NCBI RefSeq assembly: GCF_028069655.1
Contig: NZ_JAMCOS010000001.1
Location: 2,386,001 to 2,450,000, forward strand
Reading direction: 5' to 3'
DNA: 64,000 bases
From: Acidovorax sp. NCPPB 4044
GTDB lineage: Bacteria > Pseudomonadota > Gammaproteobacteria > Burkholderiales > Burkholderiaceae_C
The notes beneath the pieces were generated by a model. The model made no database searches. It was given only the letters and a program-made list of their open reading frames with translations, and was not told where the DNA came from. Of this stretch, positions 40,401-50,459 are shown piece after piece (position 1 is the stretch's first letter; each line of letters starts with the position of its first letter). The translations under genes were made by a program, and so were the position numbers.

Positions 40401-41761
40401 TGCCTTCCGAACGCGCGCACGTCGTCCGGCACGCAGTCACCGTGCTGGCGGGCCAGTTGGCGGTAATGGCGTTCGGCGTGACCGACACCATCGTGGCGGG
40501 CCGCCACGCCCCGTCGTCCCTGGCAGCGCTTTCGATCGGCTCGGCCATCTATGTGAGCGTCTATGTCGCGCTCATGGGGGTTGTGCAGGCACTCCTTCCC
40601 GTCTGGGCGGAACAGCGCGGCGCCGGCCACACCACCGAGATCGGACGCACGGTCCGGCAGGCCCTCTACCTGTGCGGGTTCGCAAGCGTTCTGGGCATGG
40701 CGGTGCTGCTGTCGCCGGGAGCGATTCTGCGGTGGACCGATGTGCCCCCTGAGTTGCGCTCGGAAGTCGAACGCTACCTGAGCGTGCTGGCGGCAGCGCT
40801 CCCTCCGGCACTGGCCTTCCGCCTCTACACGACGCTCAACCAGGCGCTGGGGCGTCCCCAACTCGTGACATGGCTGCAGCTCGGCTCGCTGCTGCTCAAA
40901 GTACCGCTGTCCATCGGTTTTACCTTCGGGATCGCCGGCCTTCCTGCACAGGGAGCCGTGGGATGCGCCTGGGCGACCTTGGCGGTGAACTACGTCCTGC
41001 TGGGGATCGGGCTGTGGCTGGTTCGCTCGTCGCCCATGTACCGGCCGCTGGGCTTGTGGCGGCGCATGGAGCGGCCCGACATGTCGCAGATCGCGCGCTT
41101 CGCGCGCCTCGGCGTTCCGGCGGGGCTCGCGGTGATGGTGGAGGTGACGTCCTTCACGCTGATGGCGCTGTTCATCGCGCGGCAGGGCGCCGTGGCCGCG
41201 GCAGCGCACCAGATCGCATCCAACCTTACGGCCGTGCTCTACATGGTTCCCCTATCGCTGGCCATCGCTACCAGCGCGCGCGTGAGCTACTGGCGAGGCA
41301 AGATGGACGAGGAGCGGGCACGCAGGGTCGCATGGATGGGTTTTAAGCTTGGTGCCGCCGTATCCATTGGATTTTCAGCTATTCTTTTGATAGCACGCAA
41401 TCCACTGGTTTCTCTGTACACGACTTCCGCAGAAGTGGTGCCGCTCGCATATGGCCTGCTGGCCTGGGTGGCCCTGTACCACGTCGCCGACGCGCTCCAG
41501 ACGTTCTGCGCCTTCGTATTGAGGTGCTACCGCGTCACGATCGCACCGCTCGTCACCTACGGCTTGCTGCTGTGGGGCATCGGGCTTCCGGCGGGCTATG
41601 CGCTGGCATACCGGGGCCTGGGCAACCAGCCGCCCCTGGAGTCCCCGGCGGCCTTCTGGATCGGCGGAGCCGCCGCCCTGGTGTTGACGGCCGCCGTCTT
41701 TACGGTGATGTTGACGGTTGCATTGAAGAAGGCGCAGGGCCGGTTGGCACCGGCGCCTTGA
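40400..41761 (+). CDS. MATE family efflux transporter
   Basis: This 453-residue exporter has 12 hydrophobic helices in two homologous halves (MAFGVTDTIVAGR... and FARLGVPAGLAVMVEVTSF). It belongs to the NorM-type Na+ or H+ antiporters for cationic drugs; the natural substrate is unknown. It overlaps the upstream gene by one base. Its last 62 bases overlap the convergent phoR. A copy of the dispersed repeat occupies 41348-41395 in frame. Confidence 0.92.
   Translation: MPSERAHVVRHAVTVLAGQLAVMAFGVTDTIVAGRHAPSSLAALSIGSAIYVSVYVALMGVVQALLPVWAEQRGAGHTTEIGRTVRQALYLCGFASVLGMAVLLSPGAILRWTDVPPELRSEVERYLSVLAAALPPALAFRLYTTLNQALGRPQLVTWLQLGSLLLKVPLSIGFTFGIAGLPAQGAVGCAWATLAVNYVLLGIGLWLVRSSPMYRPLGLWRRMERPDMSQIARFARLGVPAGLAVMVEVTSFTLMALFIARQGAVAAAAHQIASNLTAVLYMVPLSLAIATSARVSYWRGKMDEERARRVAWMGFKLGAAVSIGFSAILLIARNPLVSLYTTSAEVVPLAYGLLAWVALYHVADALQTFCAFVLRCYRVTIAPLVTYGLLLWGIGLPAGYALAYRGLGNQPPLESPAAFWIGGAAALVLTAAVFTVMLTVALKKAQGRLAPAP
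41348..41395 (-). repeat. Dispersed palindromic repeat, copy D, inside the MATE gene
   Basis: Read on the minus strand: TGCTAT at offset 0, perfect GCTAT-N7-ATAGC, CAATG at 26 and CGGCGGCA at 35. Antisense to the gene, it encodes GAAVSIGFSAILLIA at the start of a membrane helix; the aligned dnaX copy encodes [15 protein letters not shown] in the same frame. Ungapped match to copy A is about 31 of 43. Confidence 0.7.
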
Positions 41762-43124
41762 CCGATGTGGTCAGCGCCGCACCGTGCGCATTCGGACTCC
41801 GCTGAACCCGGTGGGCCGGAAAGGTGACCGAGAAAACCGAACCCTTGCCCACGGTGCTGGCGATGGCCAGCACGGCCGAATGGCGCTGGACGACATGCTT
41901 GACGATCGCCAGACCGAGGCCCGTTCCGCCGGTCTCGCGCGAACGGCTGCGGTCTACGCGATAGAAGCGCTCGGTCAGCCGTGGAATATGCACCGCCTCG
42001 ATGCCCGGGCCGGTGTCGCGCACCGAAAAACGGGCCCCGCCGTCTTCAAGCATTGCCCACTCAACCCGGATGGAACCACCCGCAGGGGTGTAGCGCACGG
42101 CATTGCCGATCAGGTTGGAGAGCGCACTCTGCAGTTCCACGGGAACACCGGCCAGTTGCCCTGCCCTGCGCAGTTCCTCCACCGCGGGAAACTCCAGCGT
42201 GTGGCCCGATGTCTGGCTGCGCGTGAGCAGCGCCGAAAGCCCGCGCGCCTCGTCCTCGCAGCGGCGCAGCAGCGACTCCACGGGCGTCCATTCGGTCAGG
42301 CCGGGAGGCGGGCTTCCCTCCAGCCTTGACAGCGTCAACAGGTCCTGCACGACGCTCTGCATTCGCGCGGCCTGCTGGGACATCATGCCGAGGTAGCGGG
42401 AGCGCTCTTCGGCGGACAAGGGCAGCGTCTGCAGCGTCTCGACGAATCCCATCAGCACGGTCAGCGGCGTGCGGATTTCATGGGACACATTGGCGACGAA
42501 ATCGCGGCGCATGGCTTCCGCCTGCTCCAGCGCCGTGACATCCCTGGACAGCAGCAGCGTGCGCCCGTCGCCGTACGGATGCAGGTGCACCGAGATGCGC
42601 ACAGGGCGCGATGGCGTGCTCTCGCGCCCCTGCAGGACGACGTCTCCGGAGAAATTCTGCGCTGCGTAATACGCGCTGAATTCGGGGTCCCGCAGCAGAT
42701 TGCCGATCGACTGCCCCAGGTCACGCACCGCATCCAGGCTGAATTGCGAGGCAGCGATCTGATTGCACCATTCGATGCGCCCTTCGGCATCGAGCAGCAC
42801 CACGCCATTGGGCGTGGCCTGCAGTGCCGCGAGGATTTCCTGCAAGCGCGCATCGCTGGCCTCGATATCGGCCTGGCTCTGGCGCAGGAGGCGCCGTGCA
42901 CGGTCCGCCACCTCGCCCCATAGCCCATTGAGCGATGGCGCCTTCGCCAGGTCGCCGTGGCGCAGCCAGCGCACGACGCGTGCGCCGCGCCAGAGATCCC
43001 ACAGGAACCAGGCCCACGATGCACCGACCGCTGCCAGCACGGCGCCCCAAGGACCGGCCCACCACCACCCAAGGCCCAGGCCCACAGCCTGGAAAGACAG
43101 GAAGAAAAAGAAACGCCAAGCCAT
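41700..43124 (-). CDS. phoR: Phosphate regulon sensor kinase PhoR
   Basis: This 474-residue histidine kinase has two N-terminal hydrophobic segments, a PAS domain (LQATPNGVVLLDAEGRIEWCN), the HisKA box FVANVSHEIRTPL with H215 as phosphoacceptor, and an ATPase domain (NLIGNAVRYTP, VRDTGPGIEAVH, TGGTGLGLAIVK). It phosphorylates PhoB when phosphate is low, under control of PstSCAB and PhoU. The last 62 bases overlap the convergent MATE gene. It lies 191 bp after phoB, so it may have its own signal. Confidence 0.95.
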   Translation of the reverse strand: MAWRFFFFLSFQAVGLGLGWWWAGPWGAVLAAVGASWAWFLWDLWRGARVVRWLRHGDLAKAPSLNGLWGEVADRARRLLRQSQADIEASDARLQEILAALQATPNGVVLLDAEGRIEWCNQIAASQFSLDAVRDLGQSIGNLLRDPEFSAYYAAQNFSGDVVLQGRESTPSRPVRISVHLHPYGDGRTLLLSRDVTALEQAEAMRRDFVANVSHEIRTPLTVLMGFVETLQTLPLSAEERSRYLGMMSQQAARMQSVVQDLLTLSRLEGSPPPGLTEWTPVESLLRRCEDEARGLSALLTRSQTSGHTLEFPAVEELRRAGQLAGVPVELQSALSNLIGNAVRYTPAGGSIRVEWAMLEDGGARFSVRDTGPGIEAVHIPRLTERFYRVDRSRSRETGGTGLGLAIVKHVVQRHSAVLAIASTVGKGSVFSVTFPAHRVQRSPNAHGAALTTSVKAPVPTGPAPSSMQPSTSP

Positions 43125-43315
43125 GGATTACGGTGGAGGCACGGTCAGGCCATTGCAGAACGCATTCGCGCACCCGCAGCCATTCCAGCCCCTTCTTTCA
43201 GAAAACGAGCGCCCGGCACACGCCGGAGCACGAACGCGGAGCGGCCACATTCCAGGCCATCCAGCGGCACCAGCTGGAGGAGCCCTTCCCTGCACTCGCG
43301 TCCCACGAAAAGAAC

Positions 43316-44023
43316 TCAGGCCCGCATGAGTGCCGCAGGCTGGGCCGTGAGCCGGTAGCCGGCGCCACGCACGGTTTCGACCATGGCACCCGCCACGCCC
43401 AACGCCTCGCGCAGCCGTTTGACATGCACGTCCACCGTGCGTTCTTCGATGAAGACATGGTCACCCCACACCTTGTCGAGCAACTGTGCACGGCTGTGGA
43501 CCCGCTCGGGATGCTTCATGAGGTGGTGCAGCAACTTGAATTCGGTGGGACCGACCTTGAGTTGCTGGCCCTGGTAGGTCACGCGGTACGTGCCGGCATC
43601 GAGGGAAAGATCGGACACCGACACCGTGTCGGTCGCCTGCTCGGGCGTACGGCGACGCAGCACGGCGCGAATGCGCGCCAGCAGTTCCTGGGTAGAGAAC
43701 GGTTTGGTGATGTAATCGTCAGCGCCTGCGTCGAGCCCGGCCACCTTGTCCGGTTCATCGCCGCGCGCGGTCAGCATGAGGATCGGAATCGGCTTCGTGC
43801 GGGCGTCGGCCCGCCATTTGCGCGCCAACTGCAGACCGCTCTGCCCGGGCAGCATCCAATCGAGCAGGATGACGTCGGGCAGGACCGCATCGAGTTCGCG
43901 TTGCGCAGACTCGCCGTCTTCCGACCAGATCGGCTGAAAACCGTTGTGCCGCAGATTGACCGCGATCAGCTCGGCGATCGCGGATTCGTCTTCGACGATG
44001 AGAACGCGGGGAAGTCTCTTCAT
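43316..44023 (-). CDS. phoB: Phosphate regulon response regulator PhoB
   Basis: This 235-residue OmpR-type regulator has the receiver acidic pair (VEDESA), phosphoacceptor D55 in DVILLDWMLPG, the Lys in DDYITKPFS, and a winged helix with LLDKVWGDHVFIEERTVDVHVKRLREAL. It binds Pho boxes, four of which are proposed below in this window. It starts 14 bp after phoU. Confidence 0.96.
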   Translation of the reverse strand: MKRLPRVLIVEDESAIAELIAVNLRHNGFQPIWSEDGESAQRELDAVLPDVILLDWMLPGQSGLQLARKWRADARTKPIPILMLTARGDEPDKVAGLDAGADDYITKPFSTQELLARIRAVLRRRTPEQATDTVSVSDLSLDAGTYRVTYQGQQLKVGPTEFKLLHHLMKHPERVHSRAQLLDKVWGDHVFIEERTVDVHVKRLREALGVAGAMVETVRGAGYRLTAQPAALMRA

Positions 44024-44037
44024 GGGTGGAAGGCCTT

Positions 44038-44739
44038 TCAGAGCACGGCCGACTCGATCTGCTCAAGGGTGGTGTGGCGTACGTCCTTGCCCTTGACGAG
44101 GTAGATGATGAGTTCGGCCACGTTTTTGGAGTGGTCGCCGATGCGCTCGATGGCCTTGGCCAGGAACAGCAGATCCAGGCTGGAGGAAATCGTGCGCGGG
44201 TCTTCCATCATGTAGGTGATGAGTTTCCGCACGAAGCCGTCGAACTCGCGGTCGATGAGGTCGTCCTCTTTGAGGATGGCCACGGCCGCCTTGGTGTCGA
44301 GCCGGGCGAACGCATCGAGCGCCTTGCGCAGCAGGCCCGAAGCCAGGTCTGCCGCGACGCGCAGGTCGGTCGTGGGCAACGAGCGCGAGGCGCCGCTCTC
44401 GATGATGGACTTGACCATGCGCGCCATCTTGTTGGCTTCGTCGCCCATGCGCTCCAGGTTGGCGGTCGCCTTGGAGAAGGCGATCAGCAGGCGCAGGTCG
44501 CGCGCCGTCGGTTGCCGGCGGGCGATGATGGACGACAGCTCCTGGTCGATCTCGACCTCCATCGCATTGACGCGGTGCTCGGTGGCGGCGACCTGGTCGG
44601 CCGCTTCCACGCTGAACTGGGAGAGTGCATACACGGCCTGGCGGATCTGGGATTCGACCAGCCCGCCCAGCTCCATCACGCGGGCCGAGATGCTGTTCAG
44701 TTCGCTGTCGAACTGGGAAGAAAGATGTTTGTCGGGCAT
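44038..44739 (-). CDS. phoU: Phosphate transport regulator PhoU
   Basis: This 233-residue protein has two PhoU repeats of three-helix bundles (ARVMELGGLVESQIRQAVYAL and ELIAF-type ERMGDEANKMARM; second repeat with IERIGDHSKNVAELI). E/DxxxD metal-binding motifs are visible. It restrains PhoR through the Pst transporter. GAGGAG precedes the ATG. It follows pstB by 17 bp. Confidence 0.96.
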   Translation of the reverse strand: MPDKHLSSQFDSELNSISARVMELGGLVESQIRQAVYALSQFSVEAADQVAATEHRVNAMEVEIDQELSSIIARRQPTARDLRLLIAFSKATANLERMGDEANKMARMVKSIIESGASRSLPTTDLRVAADLASGLLRKALDAFARLDTKAAVAILKEDDLIDREFDGFVRKLITYMMEDPRTISSSLDLLFLAKAIERIGDHSKNVAELIIYLVKGKDVRHTTLEQIESAVL

Positions 44740-44756
44740 GCAGGCTCCTCGTCCGT

Positions 44757-45539
44757 TCAGCCGAAACGGCCGGTAATGTAGTCTTCGGTCTCTTTGCGCT
44801 GGGGCTTGAAGAACATCTGTTCAGTCTCGCCGAATTCCATCAGGTCGCCCAGGTACATGTAGGCCGTGTAGTCGCTGCAGCGCGCAGCCTGCTGCATGTT
44901 GTGCGTGACGATGACCACGGTGTAGTCGTTCTTGAGCTCGGCAATCAGTTCCTCGACCTTGGCCGTGGAAATCGGATCGAGGGCGGAGCACGGCTCGTCC
45001 AGCAACAGCACCTCGGGCTTGATCGCGATGCCGCGTGCAATGCAAAGACGCTGCTGCTGTCCGCCCGAGAGACCCGAGCCGCTCTGGTGCAGCTTGTCCT
45101 TCACTTCGTTCCAGAGCGCTGCCTTGCGCAGCGCCCACTCCACGCGATCGTCCATGTCGGTCGCGTTGAGGCTCTCGAAAAGCTTCACGCCGAAAGCGAT
45201 GTTGTCGTAGATCGACATCGGGAACGGGGTGGGCTTCTGGAACACCATGCCCACCTTGGCACGGATCAGAGCGACGTCCTGCTTGCTGGTCAGCAAATTC
45301 TCGCCATCGAGCATGATCTGGCCTTCGGCACGCTGCTCGGGGTAGAGCTCGAACATGCGGTTGAAGGTGCGCAGCAGCGTGGATTTGCCGCAGCCCGACG
45401 GACCGATGAAAGCAGTGACCTTCTTTTCGGGAATGTCGAGGTTGATGCCCTTCAGGGCATGGAATTTACCGTAGTAGAAGTTCAGATCGCGGACCGTGAT
45501 CTTCGCGGCACCTGCGGGGTCGGCTGGTTTCGTGGACAT
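44757..45539 (-). CDS. pstB: Phosphate ABC transporter ATPase PstB
   Basis: This 260-residue ATPase has Walker [20 protein letters not shown], signature [16 protein letters not shown], Walker [14 protein letters not shown] and the switch His in [10 protein letters not shown]. It drives phosphate import through PstA/PstC. Confidence 0.98.
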   Translation of the reverse strand: MSTKPADPAGAAKITVRDLNFYYGKFHALKGINLDIPEKKVTAFIGPSGCGKSTLLRTFNRMFELYPEQRAEGQIMLDGENLLTSKQDVALIRAKVGMVFQKPTPFPMSIYDNIAFGVKLFESLNATDMDDRVEWALRKAALWNEVKDKLHQSGSGLSGGQQQRLCIARGIAIKPEVLLLDEPCSALDPISTAKVEELIAELKNDYTVVIVTHNMQQAARCSDYTAYMYLGDLMEFGETEQMFFKPQRKETEDYITGRFG

Positions 45540-45571
45540 GGGTTTGGACCAATCTATGTCGAAGTGTTGTC

Positions 45572-46456
45572 TCAGGACTTCTGGCGCGTCAGCACACGGG
45601 CCAGGATATTCAGTCCCAGTACGGCAATCGTGATGAGGAAGACACCGGCCCAGGCCAACTGCTGCCAGTTCTCATAAGGACTCATCGCAAACTTGAAAAT
45701 GGTGACCGGCAGGCTGGCCATGGGCTTGGACAGGTCGGCATTCCAGAACTGGTTGTTCAGCGCGGTGAAGAGCAGCGGTGCCGTCTCGCCGGCGATGCGC
45801 GCCACCGCCAGCAACACCCCCGTGATCACCCCGGCACGCGCAGCGCGCAGCGTGACGAGCATGATGACTTTCCACTTGGGCGTTCCCAATGCATAGGCCG
45901 CCTCCCGCAGGCTGGCGGGGACCAGCGTGAGCATGTTCTCGGTCGTGCGGATCACCACCGGGATCACGATGAGCGCAAGCGCCAGAATGCCGGCGTATCC
46001 GGAAAAGCTCTTGAAGCGCGCGACCACCACGGCATACACGAACAGGCCGATCACGATGCTCGGCGCGGACAGCAGGATGTCGTTCACGAAACGCGTGGCC
46101 GATGCAAGCCAGCCGCGCTGGTCGTACTCTGCAAGGTACACGCCGGCCATGATGCCGATGGGGGTGCCCACGAAGGTGGCCATCATCACCATCACGAACG
46201 AACCGAAGATGGCGTTCGAGATACCGCCCACCTCGTTGGGCGGCGGGGTCATCTGGGTGAACAGCGCCACGCTCAATCCACCCACGCCCAGGCGGACGGT
46301 TTCCCAGAGGATCCAGACCAGCCAGAAGACGCCGAACGCCATGGCGGCCAGAGACAGGCTGAGAGCGATGGTGTTGACGCGCTTGCGGCCGGCATAGCGC
46401 GCCTGGCGCAGCCGGGTCAGCTCGGCTGCAGAAATGAGGTGTTGGGAGGTACTCAC
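45572..46456 (-). CDS. pstA: Phosphate ABC transporter permease PstA
   Basis: This 294-residue permease has six hydrophobic helices with the BPD-type EAA loop around [20 protein letters not shown]. The GTG start overlaps the pstC stop (GTGA), so the two are translationally coupled. Confidence 0.96.
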   Translation of the reverse strand: MSTSQHLISAAELTRLRQARYAGRKRVNTIALSLSLAAMAFGVFWLVWILWETVRLGVGGLSVALFTQMTPPPNEVGGISNAIFGSFVMVMMATFVGTPIGIMAGVYLAEYDQRGWLASATRFVNDILLSAPSIVIGLFVYAVVVARFKSFSGYAGILALALIVIPVVIRTTENMLTLVPASLREAAYALGTPKWKVIMLVTLRAARAGVITGVLLAVARIAGETAPLLFTALNNQFWNADLSKPMASLPVTIFKFAMSPYENWQQLAWAGVFLITIAVLGLNILARVLTRQKS

Positions 46457-47478
46457 GAGCGGGCTCCTTCGTTTTTCTGCAGTCGGGACAGCAGCACCTT
46501 GGACAGTGCCAGCACGACGAAGGTGATGAAGAACAGCACGAGGCCCAGGTAGATGAGCGAAGCCTGGTGGAGGCCTTCGCCGGCTTCTGCGAATTCATTG
46601 GCGAGTGCAGAAGTGATGCTGTTGGCCGCCTCGAACACCGACAGGGAGTTGAGCTGGTTCATGTTGCCGATCACGAAGGTGACCGCCATGGTTTCGCCGA
46701 GCGCACGCCCCAGGCCCAGCATCACGCCACCCAGCACCCCGGTCTTCGTGTACGGCAGCACCACTTTCCAGACCACTTCCCAGGTGGTCGATCCCAAGCC
46801 GTAAGCCGACTCCTTGAGCAGCGGCGGCGTGACCTCGAACACATCGCGCATCACCGCCGCGATGAACGGAATGATCATGATGGCCAGGATGATGCCTGCC
46901 GAGAGCAGACCGATCCCGACGGGTGGGCCCGACACGAGCGCCCCCAGGTAGGGCACGCCCGACAGCATGGATTGCAGCGGCTGCTGTACCCAGGTAGCCA
47001 GGATCGGCCCGAACACCATCAGGCCCCACATGCCGTACACGATCGAAGGCACGGCCGCGAGCAGTTCGATGGCCGTCCCGAGAGGCCGCTTCAGCCAGGC
47101 AGGAGACAGCTCGGTGAGAAACAATGCGATGCCGAAGCTCACTGGCACGGCGATCAACAACGCGATGATCGAGGTGGCCAGCGTGCCATAGATCATCACG
47201 AGGCCGCCGTAGTCGTTCTGGACAGGGTCCCAGACGCTGCGGCCGAGGAACGCCACGCCGTATTTCTCGATGGACGGCCACGCCCCTATGACCAGGGAGG
47301 CCAGAATGCCCAGCAACAGCGCCAATGTCAGCAAGGCGGCTGCACGGGCAAGCCCCGCGAAAATGCGGTCGGCCACGGCTCCGGAGAGCAATGGCGCGCG
47401 GGTGGGGGGCGTGGTTCTGGGAATGCCGGAACCGCGTTGCAGCGGCGGGGCAGGACGAGCGGGCATGGTACTGGACAC
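46453..47478 (-). CDS. pstC: Phosphate ABC transporter permease PstC
   Basis: This 341-residue permease has a Pro-rich cytoplasmic N-terminus, six membrane helices, and the EAA-like loop [20 protein letters not shown]. The start is GTG at 47478 with GGAAGG upstream; an in-frame ATG four codons later is possible. It lies 67 bp after pstS, behind a hairpin. Confidence 0.96.
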   Translation of the reverse strand: MSSTMPARPAPPLQRGSGIPRTTPPTRAPLLSGAVADRIFAGLARAAALLTLALLLGILASLVIGAWPSIEKYGVAFLGRSVWDPVQNDYGGLVMIYGTLATSIIALLIAVPVSFGIALFLTELSPAWLKRPLGTAIELLAAVPSIVYGMWGLMVFGPILATWVQQPLQSMLSGVPYLGALVSGPPVGIGLLSAGIILAIMIIPFIAAVMRDVFEVTPPLLKESAYGLGSTTWEVVWKVVLPYTKTGVLGGVMLGLGRALGETMAVTFVIGNMNQLNSLSVFEAANSITSALANEFAEAGEGLHQASLIYLGLVLFFITFVVLALSKVLLSRLQKNEGARS

Positions 47479-47506
47479 GGCGTGCAGCCTTCCTTGGTCG
47501 AAGTTT

Positions 47507-47538
47507 CGGCCGGCCCCGCACAGTCGCGGAGCCGGCCG
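47507..47538 (-). terminator. Hairpin between pstS and pstC
   Basis: Perfect 8-bp arms CGGCCGGC / GCCGGCCG with a 16-nt loop. Such a structure commonly stabilises pstS mRNA and lowers expression of the following permease genes; there is no T-tract. Confidence 0.45.
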
Positions 47539-47545
47539 TACGAAC

Positions 47546-48586
47546 TTACTTCAGCGAAACCGCCTTGCCGGAAGTGTCCTTGATCTCGTCCCAGGACTTC
47601 ATGATCACCGACTTCACGGCATCGGGCATGGGCACGTAGTCCAGGTCCGTGGCGGTCTTGTCGCCGGACTTGTAGGCCCATTCAAAGAACTTGAGCGAGG
47701 TGGTCGCCTGCACCGGCTTGTCCTGGGATTTGTGCATCAGGATGAACGTGGCACCGGTGATCGGCCATGCGTTCTTGCCAGCCTGGTTGGTCAGGATCTG
47801 ATAGAAGCTTTTGGCCCAGTCGGCACCTGCGGCTGCGGCCTTGAAGGCATCGTCATCCGGCGATACGAATGCCCCGTCCGCATTCTGAAGTTGCACATAG
47901 GTCAGCTTGTTCTGCTTGACATACGCGTACTCCACATAGCCGATGGAGTTCGGCAGGCGGCCCACGAAAGCAGCCACACCCTCGTTGCCCTTGCCGCCCG
48001 CGCCGGTAGGCCAATTGACAGCCGTGCCTTCGCCGACCTTGGACTTCCACTCGGCGTTCACCTTGGACAGGTAGTTGGTGAAGATGAAGCTCGTGCCCGA
48101 GCCGTCCGCGCGGCGCACCGGTGCAATCACGGCATCCGGCAGATTGACGCCGGGGTTGAGCGCCTTGATGGCGGGATCCGCCCAGTTCGTCACCTTGCCG
48201 AGGTAGATGTCGCCGAGGACCTGGCCGCTCAGCTTGATCTGGCCTGCCGCGATGCCCTTGATGTTGACGACAGGCACCACACCACCGATCACGGTAGGAA
48301 ACTGGACCAGGCCTTTCTTGGAAAGCTCGTCATCCTTCAGCGGAGCGTCGGAGGCGCCGAAATCCACGGTTTTTGCCTCGATCTGGCGCAGACCTGCGCC
48401 CGAACCGACGGATTGATAGTTGATCTTGACCCCGGTTGCCTTGTTGTAATCAGCCGCCCACTTGGAATACAGGGGAGCGGGGAAACTGGCACCCGCGCCA
48501 GTGGCCTCTTGCTGGGCCCAGGCGCCAGAAAACGCGCCGGCCGAAACCACACCCGACACCAGAATCCGAATCACAGACAGTTTCAT
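47546..48586 (-). CDS. pstS: Phosphate-binding periplasmic protein PstS
   Basis: This 346-residue protein has a signal peptide ending GAWAQ, then the PstS motifs [35 protein letters not shown] and [15 protein letters not shown], which line the phosphate site. It is the first gene of pstSCAB-phoUBR, and a Pho box with a -10 lies 36-68 bp upstream of the ATG. Confidence 0.98.
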   Translation of the reverse strand: MKLSVIRILVSGVVSAGAFSGAWAQQEATGAGASFPAPLYSKWAADYNKATGVKINYQSVGSGAGLRQIEAKTVDFGASDAPLKDDELSKKGLVQFPTVIGGVVPVVNIKGIAAGQIKLSGQVLGDIYLGKVTNWADPAIKALNPGVNLPDAVIAPVRRADGSGTSFIFTNYLSKVNAEWKSKVGEGTAVNWPTGAGGKGNEGVAAFVGRLPNSIGYVEYAYVKQNKLTYVQLQNADGAFVSPDDDAFKAAAAGADWAKSFYQILTNQAGKNAWPITGATFILMHKSQDKPVQATTSLKFFEWAYKSGDKTATDLDYVPMPDAVKSVIMKSWDEIKDTSGKAVSLK

Positions 48587-48621
48587 GAAGGAACCTCTTG
48601 GTTGAGAAATCAGTGAGGGCG

Positions 48622-48654
48622 ACTGTAGGAGTGCTTTATGACATGACTGTGACA
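48622..48654 (-). promoter_or_regulatory. Pho box and -10 of pstS
   Basis: Minus strand: TGTCAC-N5-TGTCAT (48654-48638, 11-nt period), then exactly 10 nt, then TACAGT (48627-48622). This is the expected PhoB-activated promoter without a -35. Confidence 0.85.
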
Positions 48655-48715
48655 TTTACAACCCGTGTCATGGCGCGTCTTCTCGAGGAGAAAGGGCTCC
48701 GGCAGGATCCTCGCG

Positions 48716-48748
48716 TGTCATGTAATCGTCATGTTTTTGCCTTACGCT
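48716..48748 (+). promoter_or_regulatory. Pho box and -10 of ppx
   Basis: Plus strand: TGTCAT-N5-CGTCAT (48716-48732), exactly 10 nt, then TACGCT (48743-48748). It points toward ppx and is back to back with the pstS Pho box. An extra TGTCAT sits at 48666-48671. Confidence 0.72.
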
Positions 48749-48910
48749 GCCCAGCCAAAATACCGGCCTTGGCAGTGTTCATGACGCAGCCAACGGTTCG
48801 CGCCCTCGCTGTCCGAGGGACGTTTTCCTGCAAGCCGCTGGCGTGCCGGCGCCAGTGAACGAGGTGCTATGCTGCGCCGCCTGAAAAACCAGCGCGCAGC
48901 GCGCGACAAC

Positions 48911-50389
48911 ATGCACGACGGAACATTGCTTGCCGCGGTGGATCTCGGATCCAACAGTTTTCGCCTTGAGATCGGACGTTTCGAACACGGTCTCATCCGA
49001 AGGGTCGAGTACCTCAAGGAGACGGTTCGCCAGGGCAACGGACTGGACGATGAGCGCAACCTGACCCCCGATGCCATGCAGCGCGGCTGGGACTGCCTCG
49101 CACGCTTTGCCGAGCGCCTCAAAGGTTTCCACGCCGAGAAGGTTCGCGCCGTGGCGACCCAGACGCTGAGGGAGGCGAGAAACCGCGATGTGTTTCTCCA
49201 GCGAGGCAGCGCCATACTGGGGCACGCGATCGATGTGGTGTCCGGCCCCGAAGAGGCGCGCCTCATCTACCAGGGTGTCGCTCACCTGCTACCGCAGTCG
49301 GACGAGCGGCGTCTGGTGGTGGACATCGGTGGGCGGTCCACCGAATTGATATTGGGGCACGGATTCTCTGCGGACGCCGTGGCTTCGTTCAGGGTTGGCA
49401 GCGTCGCGTGGTCCAGCCGATATTTCGCGGACGGCGTCTTTTCTCCAGAGTCCTTTCATGCCGCGGAAATCGCTGCCAAAGCGGTTCTGGACGAAGCCTT
49501 GAATGTCTACCGCCCCCAGGCCTGGGACATCGCCTATGGGTCCTCAGGCACTGCAGGTGCCATCGGTGACGTTCTGGCGGCCGCAGGCGGGCCGGCGGGT
49601 CTGATCACGCGTGCAGGCCTGGATTGGCTGCAAGAGCAGCTGCTGCGGGCACGTTCTGCAGACAAGGTGCGCCTGGAAGGCCTCAAGGAAGACCGCAGGG
49701 CCGTCATCGGCGGCGGACTCAGTGTGCTGCGGGCAGTGTTCGACTTGCTGGAAATCCAGCAGATGCACATTGCGCAGGGCGCACTGCGCCAGGGCGCGCT
49801 CTATGACCTGTTGGATCGCGAGCTGCACGAGAACGATTTGCGCTCGACAACCGTGCTCGGACTCATGGAACGATTCCGGGTCGATGCACGCCATGCCGGG
49901 CGTGTGGCAACCACTGCTGCGCAGCTCCACGCACAAGTCCGCCACGGCGCCAACGAGCCCGGCGAAAAGGAACTGACCTGGGCGGCGCAACTGCACGAAA
50001 TCGGCTGCCTCGTCTCCCATGACGACTACCACCACCACGGCGCCTACATCCTTGACCATACGGACGCGGCCGGCTTCTCCGTGCCGGAACTGCACCACCT
50101 GGGCATGCTGGTCCGCGGACACCGCGGCAAGGTGCGCAAACTCGAAGCCGGCCTGGACAGCCCTGACACCGCGCTTCGGCTGGCCTGCCTGCGCATGGCC
50201 GTCGCGCTGTGCCACGCCCGCCGCGATCCGGACATGGAGGGAGTGCGTCTCTCGCGCCAGGGCAACCGCTTCACCGCCAAGGCGCCTGCGGGCTGGGCGA
50301 CAGCCTATCCGCAGTCGGCGCACCTTTTGCGCGAAGAAAGTGCCGCATGGCAACGAACGCCTTGGGAATTCAGCGCCGACTTGCCCTGA
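48911..50389 (+). CDS. ppx: Exopolyphosphatase
   Basis: This 492-residue Ppx/GppA enzyme removes terminal phosphate from polyphosphate. ATP-grasp-like ASKHA motifs are visible: LLAAVDLGSNSFRLEIG, QTLREARN, VVDIGGRSTELIL and YGSSGTAGAI. A C-terminal HD-like helical domain has QLHEIGCLVSHDDYHHHGAYIL. An ATG at 48869 with a GAGG nearby would add 14 residues. It is transcribed divergently from pstS behind a Pho box. Confidence 0.95.
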   Translation: MHDGTLLAAVDLGSNSFRLEIGRFEHGLIRRVEYLKETVRQGNGLDDERNLTPDAMQRGWDCLARFAERLKGFHAEKVRAVATQTLREARNRDVFLQRGSAILGHAIDVVSGPEEARLIYQGVAHLLPQSDERRLVVDIGGRSTELILGHGFSADAVASFRVGSVAWSSRYFADGVFSPESFHAAEIAAKAVLDEALNVYRPQAWDIAYGSSGTAGAIGDVLAAAGGPAGLITRAGLDWLQEQLLRARSADKVRLEGLKEDRRAVIGGGLSVLRAVFDLLEIQQMHIAQGALRQGALYDLLDRELHENDLRSTTVLGLMERFRVDARHAGRVATTAAQLHAQVRHGANEPGEKELTWAAQLHEIGCLVSHDDYHHHGAYILDHTDAAGFSVPELHHLGMLVRGHRGKVRKLEAGLDSPDTALRLACLRMAVALCHARRDPDMEGVRLSRQGNRFTAKAPAGWATAYPQSAHLLREESAAWQRTPWEFSADLP

Positions 50390-50425
50390 CCGGTCACTGC
50401 AGCAGGGAGCTGCCAGCCCATCATT

Positions 50426-50450
50426 AACGGTATAAACTATTTATACCGTT
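50426..50450. promoter_or_regulatory. 25-bp perfect palindrome, probable operator
   Basis: Arms AACGGTATAAA and TTTATACCGTT around CTA, a perfect 11-bp inverted repeat in an otherwise GC-rich region. It ends 9 bp before the small basic-protein ORF and includes TATAAA, a possible -10. It most likely binds that protein or another regulator. Confidence 0.65.
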
Positions 50451-50459
50451 TCAACCGTG

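Noticed and set aside
43125..43315. Small gene between phoB and phoR
   Set aside because: Short frames only, no ribosome site and no conserved pattern; treated as intergenic.
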